Positions 54,818 through 63,781 of a stretch of 64,000 nucleotides of DNA are shown here, piece by piece. Each line of letters opens with the position of its first letter. Position 1 is the stretch's first letter. The stretch is from Haemaphysalis longicornis (lineage: Eukaryota > Arthropoda > Arachnida > Ixodida > Ixodidae). The translations under genes and the position numbers were made by a program. The DNA lies in NCBI GenBank assembly GCA_013339765.2, contig CM023449.1, positions 15,351,811 to 15,415,810 of the forward strand, read 5' to 3'. The notes beneath the pieces were generated by a model that did not search any database, was not told the DNA's origin, and saw nothing but the letters and a program-made list of their open reading frames with translations.

Positions 54818-54997
54818 ACAAACCAGGCTGACTTGATAACCACGAAACCGCCGGGAACCGAAATCTTACCCCGAGTTGCACGCAAACATCGGTATTGCCT
54901 GTGATAAATGACCTGGTTGACTCGACAGCCGCCAAACCAGCGTAAGCCCACATGTTTCCCGAACTTGCACGTACGCATCGGTATTACCTGTGATAAC
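54818..54997 (+). repeat. Old tandem duplication, two units of about 89 bp
   Basis: Units 54818-54907 and 54908-54997 share CATCGGTATT-CCTGTGATAA and other blocks at roughly 70% identity. A 166-codon plus-strand frame (54908-55408) overlaps the second unit but has no recognisable domain. Confidence 0.6.
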
Positions 54998-55544
54998 TGC
55001 GCGCCCTCAGATGAACAGGAGCGAGCGACTCGTCCGCAGCAAGGCATTCACGTTGCATCGCGAGTAGGGAGGAGCAGCAGCATTTGCATGAGCTGTCTTG
55101 TAACCATACACAACTTTGGTGGGCTGGTGGCGGCAGTTGTTTCGATAAAGAATGCTGCGAACTTTCCCAACTACCGAATCGCTTACTACATGTTAGAGGC
55201 GGGTGGAAAGGAAGTCATTTATCACAACTTATTCCCGTTGCAACGGGAACGGTCTCTCAGTGTCAGAAATGTGCGGCGTACCGCAAACACAAAAGCGGAG
55301 CGAACCAGCAATTTCAGTGCTCATTTGAGACGTGGCTTATATCATACTAACCACGCCCTCCTGCGTGCCTGTAAAGGTCTATCCTATAGGATCAGTTCGC
55401 GGTGGTAAGGCACTGCCCAACAGGCAATAATGTGCAGGAGGAGGGAGCTACTCCCCGCCCCCATCCCCGGGGGAGGATTGGCACGTTTTGTTGCCATATT
55501 GACTAGGAATGGCGGAAACACAGAGTAAAACGTGTTTGATTTAC

Positions 55545-56000
55545 CGAATTTTCCCATACGTGTTTCAGTAAGAGGGTTTATTACGAACTATAATTAGCGC
55601 AACCGATTGACTGCACATTCTAAAGCACTGTGTTGGGTGCGTTGGCCACCGCTGCAGTGATATTGAACGTACAGGTTTATATGACCTGTGGCCAAATTCA
55701 AAATTATTCAGCTGTAATCATGTAGCAAGAAACTTACTACCACGACAGCGGTGATTTTACTTGGTTTTAACCTAAACAGGGAATAAAATACTGTTCACCG
55801 GGCTTTAAGCTTCTCATGACTGCGAAAGAAGTGTTCTGGGGGCTAGTATTAACGACCGATCCATCGGAACCTTGCCACAACACTTTGAGTTAATCTTTCA
55901 GTGGGTTGGTAATTCAATCACGAACAGCACACGTCGCCACAAAAAAGTGTTAACATTTCTTCGTGAAGACTCCATTGTACGTGCTTTCGCGTGTACGCGA
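55545..56000 (+). repeat. Local direct duplication, shorter copy
   Basis: Collinear with 56036-56790 but missing many short segments. Shared blocks: TTTATTACGAACT, GGGCTTTAAGCTTCTCATGA through GGGGGCTAGTATTAACGACC, and ACACGTCGCCACAAAAAAGT through TTCGTGAAGA. No gene recognised. Confidence 0.85.
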
Positions 56001-56035
56001 AAATTTTCCAACATACGCTGTTTCTAACCGCTCAG

Positions 56036-56790
56036 CTAAGAGGAGTTTATTACGAACTCGCTAATTAGCTAAGCAACCGCCTGGCTGTCTCGGCTGCATT
56101 CTGCGCGCGTCGTGCGTCATGACCGAGGTCTAAAGCACTGAATGTGCAAAACGCACCATGCGGGTGCGTTGGCCGAGCTTGGGCACGCGAGTGCTTTAGC
56201 TGACTGCTTTGCGACATTGAAAAAAACGTCACGCAGGAAAACTTTTTTCATCAATGGACCTACGAATATTTTTGGCCAGAACTGTTCAGCGCGCGGCAAA
56301 ATCCACTATTCAGCGGCTTTTCGGTATTCTGGTGGATGACAGGTTGTCACGACACTGCGAAAGAGCAGTTAACTTACATTTAAGTGAGTACCACTGTTGA
56401 CATTGTGCGGTGCAAGATGGTGAAAACTTGGTATTTTTAACCTAAATTCGAAGGGAATAAACAAATACTGTTCACCGGGCTTTAAGCTTCTCATGACTGC
56501 GAAAGAAGTGTTCTGGGGGCTAGTATTAACGACCTGATCCATCATTGCATCACAAAACCTTGCCACAACCAACTTTGAGTTAATCTTTGCAGTGGGTTGG
56601 ACCAGAGGAAAGCTGTCGTAAAACGGTACTTTAAGCCAACCAAGCTAATTGGGCCAATCACGAACAGCACACGTCGCCACAAAAAAGTGTTAACATTTCT
56701 TCGTGAAGATGGACTCCATAAAACATTGCAAATTCTTGATCACATTAGTGGTCCGCCTGATTTTGTATGTGCTTGTCGCGTGTCTTTATG
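56036..56790 (+). repeat. Local direct duplication, longer copy
   Basis: Carries segments absent from the shorter copy, the longest about 52 nt (roughly 56600-56655) and about 40 nt (56721-56762). Open frames 56597-56860 (+) and 56572-56369 (-) overlap here without recognisable domains. Confidence 0.85.
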
Positions 56791-57319
56791 TTTTTGCGTT
56801 TATTTGCTTGATGTAAGCGAATTTCATGTCACCTTCACCCCACCTTGGCATGGAAAGTAGGGCGGCTAGCCTGGCTGACCCAGCCGGTTGATTAAAGAGT
56901 GTCGACCTCCTCCACCTTCTCCTCTCTCCGACGCTATTACAAGCATCAAACTAAAGCCACTGGTGTATCGCAAAAAAATGCCGCTGTGGCACTACCTAAC
57001 TCTCCCTAACCTAACAAAACATAACCCTTACCTTTGGCACTTACATCCACGTACATGCTTTAAGGGACAAATTGTTCTGTTCAGTGTCTTGTGCGCACTT
57101 TGGTGTACGCTTTCATCACGTCTGAGACTATAACTCAGTGAACTTGGTAATGACTTCATAAGAAACATACACCTTACGTGAGGACGGCCAGCCGGCCCTC
57201 ATACCTGGCGTCAACGTCTGCTTTTTCTGTCATGTAATAAAGAAAGAAGACAACGAAGTCATGAAAATTATGATTAGAACTTGAGGTGTAAAAAAGGCAC
57301 TGACGATTACTACACTCCC
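56791..57319. other. Unassigned sequence
   Basis: Short pyrimidine-rich stretch near 56907-56935; no supported gene. Confidence 0.4.
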
Positions 57320-57765
57320 TAACGCGAAATTTGTGCGCAGCGGGGACGGCAGTCTTCTCGGTCGCGGCGCATATCTGCTGCGGCTCAGGAAGTGATCGCG
57401 TGACCAGCGAACGCGAGGCGGCGCGCGCTACTGTGCTGTAATCCTCAGCGCGTCGCCGCCGCCGGCGACCGTGTTGCAAATCGTATTTGAACCTCCCGCG
57501 CAAATGTCACGTGGTTCGCATGAGCCACGCTCCGAGTAGTTGCGTCTGCCGTAAATGTGAGGGGGAGGTGGTGAGAGAGATGGAGCCCTCCGCCTGGCGC
57601 GTTGGCCAGTACTCCGACGAGCGCCTCGTCCGGGCTAAGCATACTGCCCTCCCTTCACGCTTTCTCACATTTCCCTCCGCCGTTTTGTTCCTGCCTTCGC
57701 TCGCTCGGTTGCAACACCGACGCCGCCAACCCCACATTAGCAGCCGCCAAAGTCCTTGCGCACTA
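57320..57765 (+). repeat. R-family repeat, copy 2
   Basis: 446 bp from TAACGCGAAATTTGTGCGCAG to GCGCACTA. Collinear with copy 1 (48739-49172) and, inverted, with copy 3. The left terminus has two changes relative to copy 1, and the right terminus is identical. Open frames inside it are not conserved between copies. Confidence 0.7.
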
Positions 57766-57784
57766 AAAAATTAAAACATTAAGC

Positions 57785-57868
57785 AGGCCAGAGCCGGATC
57801 CGCCCGCCGCCCTTGGTATCGGGAACCTAAGACGGAACCGCTACACCACAACGGCAGAGGCTCTACAA
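57785..57868 (-). repeat. tRNA-like fragment (decayed SINE head or tRNA pseudogene)
   Basis: On the minus strand GTTGTGGTGTAGCGGTTCCG is a good A-box region and GGCGGATCCGGC a decayed B-box region, about 45 nt apart, with outer bases GCC...GGC able to pair. Too degraded to call a tRNA gene. Confidence 0.4.
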
Positions 57869-59221
57869 TGGGGCAGCCTAGTCTTAAAAATTCGAATGCC
57901 GTCTTTAGCCATTTCTGCAGCGCTGTGCTGAGGTGTTATCGGACTAAACACTAGACACTGCGTAAAGAATAAGTAGTGAAGTATTGGTATCCGTCACTGA
58001 CGAAGACAGTAGAAGCTTAAGATTCAAGCACATAATGAGCCTTTAACAGTGAAATGTTACGATTGACTGGTCGGCAAACAGAAAAAGCCCCACCATGCCA
58101 TATCCTTGCTCATAAATAAATATGCGAAAGCTGTGTGCATACAGAAATTTTTTAGAGGTGGCATTTCAAGAACCGAGGGGAGGGGGAGATCTTAAGTTCA
58201 AGAATTTCAACATTTTATTACAAAAATTGAACAACTCTGGCCACATAACGCGTATTAGGGCGTCATGGCCTCGTGAAAAGCGGACGCTCTTAAAATAGAA
58301 ATGCGATAAGCGCAAGCATTCCCTCCGAGATTTGCATATACCTGACAAACTTTCGGGCTTAAAAGCAACTTGTTCATACACCTCCACGTATACACGTAGC
58401 AAGATGTGCGGCCCGCTGCCCCTAGGGTTGCTCTCGCACGGTGACCGTTTTCAGTTCCCCAGGCGCGCATTCCAGACGGGTCAGCCGGAGCGGTGGGGCC
58501 CTGCCGAATTTAACCAGTGGGCCGGGAATAAGAGGAATGGGCGGTGGAGAGGAGCAGTGGGCTGCATTTCCACCACCGCCCAGCGTGGGGAGAACTCAGG
58601 GAGCAAGAAAGGAACCATTTGGAGTGCGAGTTGAGAACTTGTTCCCTACTACGGCGTGGGTTCAGTGTTATCCCGTATCAGTTTCTGTTTCATCCCGTAT
58701 AACTCTCGGCCAGAGTTCAACATGTGAGCGAGAAGGCAGACTTGTTGGTAACAGCGACTGTTGCCAACGGTCGCGCGGGCAGCACTCTTTCTCGTGGTAT
58801 GAATCATCGCCATGAGTGCCGTCCAACGTCACCTGGAGGAAGTGGCGCCTCTCAATGGGGAACGATGGCTCTCGGACACTCAGCCGCGAACGCAAGCAGT
58901 ACGTGAAGTATTCCATCCAGCACGTGGGCCAGTTTCTTATCATCGAACATGCTGCAGACGAAGAAATGTGGATTCCTCTTGCGCCCGGAATATATAGATA
59001 GAAGGGAACCGTCGGCATATTTATACGCGTGTTTCTACCCACACGAACCCCTACGTCCTCGTGTGCCTGCGTTTCTTCAAACGTAGCTATGTGTCTATCT
59101 ATATATGTTTGTATTATGCATGTACATGTTTTACCAGTTTCACAATGCCGATACTGTCCATCTAAAGGGTTGGTGTGTTTTTTTGTGTGTTTTTGTATCA
59201 TTTGTTAAGCAATGGCCAGAA
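57869..59221. other. Unassigned region
   Basis: Several overlapping frames of 60-177 codons at 58332-59201, on both strands, with no recognised domain. One plus-strand frame (58816-59001) ends with protein-like wording (KQYVKYSIQHVGQFLIIEH) but has no other support. AT-rich after 58990. Confidence 0.35.
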
Positions 59222-59650
59222 AGTTTAAGGAAAACGAGCGCTACAAACCGGGACAGAAAAAAACGAAGAACTATGAGACAGATGCGCTTCTAACAACTGA
59301 TTTATTCCGAAGAAAGACAGGGGTATAAGTAGCTTGTCCACAATCACACAAAGATACACAAAAAATAAGAGGTCTAAAAAGACACGATACAACAAAATAG
59401 TCCCTGCTGAAGACAACAATCACATCTTTTTATCGCATGTTGTCTAGGATCCGGTACTCATTCGAAAACAGGGATAGAGATGCTTCACTGATACAGGCTG
59501 CGTTGTTTTTCTGGACAAAATACGCTTCACGCAGATCTCGCGCCACGGTGTCACGACTCTTTCCTATTATGATTGTTTCAGTCAATCGCGGAAGGCATCC
59601 ATTGCTACACTGGCGGCAGTGATGAGGAAAATGGACCCGGTGCCATACTT
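59222..59650 (-). pseudogene. Penelope-like element, C-terminal fragment and 3' UTR
   Basis: Minus-strand frame 59657-59430 reads TETIIIGKSRDTVARDLREAYFVQ...ACISEASLSLFSNEY, the region that follows GIY-YIG in Penelope-like proteins (compare SQASIALSPKKIAYV at 25025). The 3' UTR carries AATAAATCAGTTGTTAGAAGCGC (about 59305-59283), similar to the plus-strand copy's end at 25192-25215. The nuclease core itself is missing. Confidence 0.7.
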
Positions 59651-59689
59651 GCACCATCCATACTTACACGGGTGCCATACTTACACCAA
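59638..59689. repeat. Short direct duplication at the Penelope/ORF1 junction
   Basis: GGTGCCATACTTGCACC and GGTGCCATACTTACACC lie about 31 nt apart; each is itself a partial palindrome GGTG...CACC. Confidence 0.75.
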
Positions 59690-60585
59690 GGCTTCATCAT
59701 CCTTGCGAACAAGAATCCTTCCATGAGTGTGCCTTGCAAAACGGTATCCCTTATCTTTGGCACGTCGAACCTTTGCTGCTCGAAGCAGCCCTCTGTTTTG
59801 ACGCGTGAGGTTTTCCTGAATGAACATGCGTGGTTCGCTCCCCTTTAGTTTGCTTTTTTTGTTTGAGCCAAGCATCCCTTACAGCCTGTTTCGTAAAACG
59901 GACGATTATGCCCAGAACCTTATCTGGCTTTGTTGGAAGCCTGTGAACAGTTTGCACGTCTGCTTCTGCGAGGGGCGGAACTTCCAGTTCTTCCGCTACG
60001 CTATTCAACAAGGAGAGCAGGTCCTCAGTCGCAGCAGGAATACCATGAATTTCCAAGTTAAGCTGTCTGTTTCGGAACTCAAGCTCATTAATTTCTTATT
60101 GAAACTGTGTCTGAAAAACTTTGTTCATGTCTTCTTTTGCCTCAAGCTCCGCTACTCCTTTTTTTAGTCCTTGGATTTCACTTTCGTGATGGCCAACTTG
60201 TTTTTCAAATTCATCAAACCTGTCAGATATGTGCTGGAGTGATTGCTCCATCTTCTCAACCTTTTCCGCTAAGATAGGCAGGCTGTCTAGCTTCTCGATG
60301 ATGGACGCAAGAGCCAATTTGATGTCCAATTCAGAATCGCTACCCTCGCTGTTGCTAGCACGGGGTTCAACATTGCGACACTGAGGGCATCGCCAAGTTT
60401 TTCTTGCAGATTTACTCTTTCCTTTCAAGGAGTTTTCTGTCACGCCAGCGCATTTTCCGAAATTAATATGTGCCTGAACACTCAGTACAATCTACATTCG
60501 GCTCATTCTCATAAAAGACGGCCCTACAGGATGAACAAGTGTCACGCATTGGTTCAATTTGTCTACCACACACACTGATAAGGAA
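59650..60585 (-). pseudogene. CR1/L2-type LINE ORF1: zinc finger, coiled coil, RNA-binding region
   Basis: From the 5' side: Cys-rich finger GRQIEPMRDTCSSCRAVF...CTECSGTY, then a stop where a metal ligand is expected. The finger continues KCAGVTENSLKG...WRCPQC (to about 60380). A coiled coil follows (LASIIEKLDSLPILAEKVEKMEQ..., 60335-60100), then, after a frame change, LEVPPLAEADVQTVHRLPTKPDK (59990-59920). After another frame change comes FIQENLTRQNRGLLRAAKVRR (59820). A PHD-like finger plus coiled coil is a known ORF1 layout in CR1/L2-group LINEs (family knowledge). No adjoining ORF2 is present. Confidence 0.75.
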
Positions 60586-60603
60586 ATGAAAATCGGTCAA
60601 TGT

Positions 60604-60643
60604 CAGCAACAGCAGCAGCAGCAGCGGCAGCAATAGCAGCAGA
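60604..60643. repeat. (CAG)n microsatellite, imperfect
   Basis: CAGCAGCAG with CGG and ATAG interruptions. Confidence 0.9.
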
Positions 60644-60671
60644 AACGTGAATAAGAACGCATTTTTCAGTA

Positions 60672-60680
60672 GGTACTAAC
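60672..60680. repeat. 9-bp target-site duplication, left copy
   Basis: GGTACTAAC, identical to 61111-61119. Confidence 0.85.
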
Positions 60681-61110
60681 AGAGTCCTTCAATGCTTCTC
60701 TGGTCATGAAACTCCCGGCCAAGGTTCGTACGGGGACAAAGGCTACCGTGAGGGGCGCCACCGCAGATCGGAGGGCATCGGGCGGCCGCCGCTGCTCTGT
60801 AGCCAGACCGGCAGGCAGGAACGCAGTAGCAGCATGCCCGTTCGCACCAAATTTTTTCGCCACTCACAAAATGATAAGTCCATTTGAACGGCCCACGACA
60901 CGTAAAGCGAAAGCGCGCGGCTGATAAGGCGGCGAGCGTCTGTTTTATCTTCCTCCGTGGTCCGTTCCCTGCCAAACGCGCTCTGACCCCGCCCCCCGGA
61001 TGCCCTCCGATCAACACCAGCGCCGCGCCGTGGCCTCCCTGGGCAGCGTACGAAGCTCTCCCAAAGCGTGACGGCGAAGTTTCATGACCAGAAAGGCATT
61101 GAAGAACTCT
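60681..61110. mobile_element. Mutator-like MITE with long terminal inverted repeats
   Basis: 430 bp. Ends match in inverse orientation for about 110 bp. The first 33 positions differ at three (AGAGTYCTTCAATGC..., ...GGTCATGAAACT), and similarity recurs at TTCGTACG and GATCGGAGGGCAT. A perfect 9-bp direct repeat flanks it. Long inverted repeats plus 9-11 bp duplications are the signature of Mutator-like elements (established). No transposase; the 149-codon minus-strand frame across it is not a known protein. Non-autonomous. Confidence 0.78.
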
Positions 61111-61119
61111 GGTACTAAC
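61111..61119. repeat. 9-bp target-site duplication, right copy
   Basis: GGTACTAAC, identical to 60672-60680. Confidence 0.85.
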
Positions 61120-61446
61120 CTGCAACGATGGTAGTCGTCTGGTTAGAGCTGCGAACAGGCCGCTGCCGCTGCTGCCAAGTGACCGCCGCCAGGAAGGTCG
61201 TCGTTTATGTGGGGCCGATGCTGCAGGCCGTGCCGACGCAGAAGCGTCCGCCGATTCTTTCCGCAGAAACGTCCGCCGATTTCAAATTCCGGAACGACGG
61301 CTTCTAGACGTTGTTAACACGGCGATCTTCGTCGAGCTGCAGCTTGGTCCATGAGGCAGGCACCGGGTTATCTTGAACGCGGCAACTGCAACGAGGGTAG
61401 TCGTCTGGTTAGAGCTGCGAACAGGCCGTTGCCGCTGCTGCCAAGT
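61120..61446. repeat. 61-bp direct repeats, 266-bp period
   Basis: 61120-61180 and 61386-61446 (CTGCAACGA-GGTAGTCGTC...GCTGCTGCCAAGT) differ at two positions. The 205 bp between them is not repeated. No ORF of interest. Confidence 0.88.
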
Positions 61447-61747
61447 TATAAGGCACTACTTCAGGTCTCTTTTTCCTTTCTCTGGTCACCCGACAATTCG
61501 AGTGCCGGTGCTTCATTTTCTTGAGTACCGACTCAGACACAACTGACAGTAGACTGCGATAACCGGCTTCCTCAAGTCGTGAAACCTGGGAATCGAAACT
61601 GGCCTGCATGCGGTGAACGCATGATTTGGTGAGGGCAAACTCTAAGCGCGAAACAGCAATTGCTCGCTTCACGGCTCACGACGTCACTCCTCTGGAATGG
61701 GCAGACTGCCCAATGTGCAGACACAATTCTCTACGCACCCGTACTAC

Positions 61748-61896
61748 AATTGGATTGCATTTTCCATCCAATCCAATGCAATCCAATTTAATCCAATACA
61801 ATCCAATCCAATCCAATGCTCCTCGCGCTTGCGCAGCACGGCCCTTTAGCGTCCACGCAAAACTGCTCAACCTCGGCCATTGTAGCTTACGCTACA
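61748..61896 (+). repeat. H-family SINE-like repeat, copy 3, 5' truncated
   Basis: Starts with an ATCCA pentamer array (61763-61818), then the shared CTCGCGCTTGCGCAGCACGG and CTCAACCTCGGCCA blocks, and ends with the 16-bp near-perfect palindrome TGTAGCTTACGCTACA (61881-61896). The tRNA-like head seen in copies 1 and 2 is absent. Confidence 0.65.
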
Positions 61897-61949
61897 AGAT
61901 GAAATTGACTCATTCTGACAACCCGGGTATCGTTGTAGACGTAGAGGGG

Positions 61950-62980
61950 CTAAGCAAATTCGGGGGCAGTGATCACGGGATGGTTAGATGCAAGCTAAGG
62001 CTGAATCTTTGAAGAGAAAGAAGGAAACTCGTGAAATCTAAGAACCCCCGCATGGAATCAGTCAGACACTGATCGCCGGAGTTTAAAATACCTATTCACA
62101 ACAAATTCCTGCTTTTTAAAGAGAAGAACGAAATCAGTGTAGACAGGATGACAACCCTACAAAGCCACTCACTGAATCAGCAGAAGCTGTTCGAGAGGCA
62201 CCATCTACGGAAAAACTGGAAAACTAACTAAGAAAACTGCGGAACTAATTGCAGAACGTAGTAACATGAAAGTGCCAAGTTCGGTGGATCTTACTGAATT
62301 AGCCGAGCTGTCAAAACAGAGTAACAGGAGTAGAACAAAAGACATTCGTGTATATAGCATGGGACTGATCGAGGAAACGCTGCAAATAGGGGGAAGGAAC
62401 TTAGAGAAAGCTAGCCATCGGCAAAGAAAGGATGTACGCACTAAGAGATGAGCAGGGAATATTACGCACAACTTGGAGAAGATAATTAAGGTAGCAGAGC
62501 GATTCTGCACCACATTAGACCAGGGGAAACTACTGAGAGTACAAGCTGAACTTGCGATGTCCCACTGGTACCTAAAGAGGAAATTGTAAAGGCTCTCAAA
62601 GGCCTGAAAATCGGAGTAGCTGCATATCCTTTAACGAAGGGATGAGATATTGTACTAGAAAAGCTTGTTGTACTATTTTCATAACGCTAGAGTACTCAAA
62701 AAGTTCCCATAGGCAGGAAAAAAGCCAATAGTATTCTGATCCATAAGAAGGGAGATCCCAAGGAACTCAAGAATTACGGACCCACCAGCCTACTCTCAGT
62801 TATTTACAAGCTGTTTAGCAAAGTTATAGTTAGCTGTATAGGTGGCAGCCTGGATTCTCATCAGCCGAGAGGGCAAACTTTGTTTTGGAAAGAGTACTCA
62901 ACTATGGATCACATCCATGTCGTCAACCAAGTAGCCAAGTGATAGAAAAATCCGCAGTGTACACTAAACCCCTTTACATA
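61950..62980 (+). pseudogene. RTE-like LINE fragment (end of EN, linker, start of RT)
   Basis: FGGSDHGMVRCKLRLNL (61958) is the end of the endonuclease; AKKPIVF/ILIHKKGDPKELKNYGP, SLLSVIYKLFSKVI (62735-62830) and YSTMDHIHVVNQVAK (62897) are RT fingers. Many stops and frameshifts lie between. It is cut off at TKPLYIAY, just before the first catalytic Asp block, by the TA tract at 62981. Related by wording to the minus-strand RTE at 44-46 kb. Confidence 0.72.
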
Positions 62981-62992
62981 GCATATATATAT

Positions 62993-63069
<77 letters not shown>
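62981..63069. repeat. (TA)n microsatellite, about 88 bp
   Basis: Nearly pure TA with one G interruption; lies at the 3' side of the SINE2 copy on its sense strand. Confidence 0.95.
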
Positions 63070-63071
<2 letters not shown>

Positions 63072-63533
63072 GAATCAGAAAATGGGAAATGAGGGGCTCC
63101 GTGAAATAAGACAGAAAATAAGGGTTGGCAGTCAAGAAAACCTCGGAAAGCAAAGGGGAGGTTGTGGTTGGTCATAGAAAGAGATTAAGAATTTTTGAGT
63201 CGAAAAGAAAGTGGTGACAAAATTCCCGCCGGGTGGGATCCGAACCCACGACCTCCAGAATACCGGTCTGGTGCGATAACCACTACGCTACCGGCGGGGC
63301 TGTTTCCCCAGCACTTTCTCTGGTATTTATGTTAAGGTATTTTTGTTTCCCGCACTTGGGGGTGGTGGCCAGCGCCACTCGGACTACTCGGGGTGAAGGG
63401 GACCTTCTTTTTAACCCCCGGGCCGTGACTCGAGTGTCTACGACATGTCGAGAGGGGTCGACCAGCGTTGAACCCTCTTAAGCTCCCTTTGGCACCAAGA
63501 CTGCCAGAACAGAGGCCCTCGCTAAGCATGTAG
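63070..63533 (-). mobile_element. tRNA-containing repeat (SINE2 family), minus strand, copy 1
   Basis: Minus-strand order: a 5' region (63533-63298, includes CCGAGTGGCGCTGGCC and GTGCTGGGGAAACAGCC), a tRNA-like segment (63297-63226), a body (63225-63070, TTCTTGACTGCCAACCC and ATTTTCTGTC) and a (TA)n tail. Matches the plus-strand copy at 29520-29868 over all parts. RNA polymerase III boxes are internal. Confidence 0.75.
63226..63297 (-). repeat. tRNA-like segment with complete cloverleaf (SINE2 head)
   Basis: 72 nt. Acceptor stem CCGCCGG/CCGGCGG pairs fully, D stem GCG/CGC, anticodon stem CCAGA/TCTGG with loop CCGGTAT (GGT at the anticodon position, but C rather than T before it), T stem GTGGG/CCCAC with loop TTCGGAT. 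The unusual anticodon-loop and T-loop bases and its presence in three repeat copies argue for a SINE head rather than a working tRNA gene. Confidence 0.7.
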
Positions 63534-63731
63534 CGAATCAGAAAATGGGAAATGAGGGGCTCCATGAAATAAGACAGAAAATAAGGTTTGGCAGTCAAGA
63601 AAACCTCGGAAAGCAAAGGGGAGGTTGTGGTGGGTCATAGAAAGAGAATTTTTTGAGTCGAAAAGAAAGTGGTGAAAAAATGCCCGCCGGGTGGGATCCG
63701 AACCCACCACGACCTCCAGAATACCGGTCTA

Positions 63732-63732
<1 letters not shown>
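63534..63732 (-). mobile_element. SINE2 family, copy 2, truncated within the tRNA part
   Basis: Nearly identical to 63070-63270 (about 199 bp). The tRNA part stops at AGACCGGTATTCTGG, where the second TA tract begins. Distance from copy 1 is about 464 bp, so the two form a tandem arrangement. Confidence 0.85.

Positions 63733-63779
<47 letters not shown>
63733..63779. repeat. (TA)n microsatellite, second tract
   Basis: About 46 bp of TA, between the truncated SINE2 copy and the LTR-like sequence. Confidence 0.95.

Positions 63780-63781
<2 letters not shown>

Noticed and set aside
58816..59001. Host exon ending near 59001
   Set aside because: Protein-like wording, but overlapping frames on both strands are equally open and no splice sites or family support it.
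63226..63297. Functional tRNA-Thr gene
   Set aside because: Good cloverleaf, but C replaces the invariant T before the anticodon, the T loop is atypical, and the same sequence occurs inside three repeat copies.
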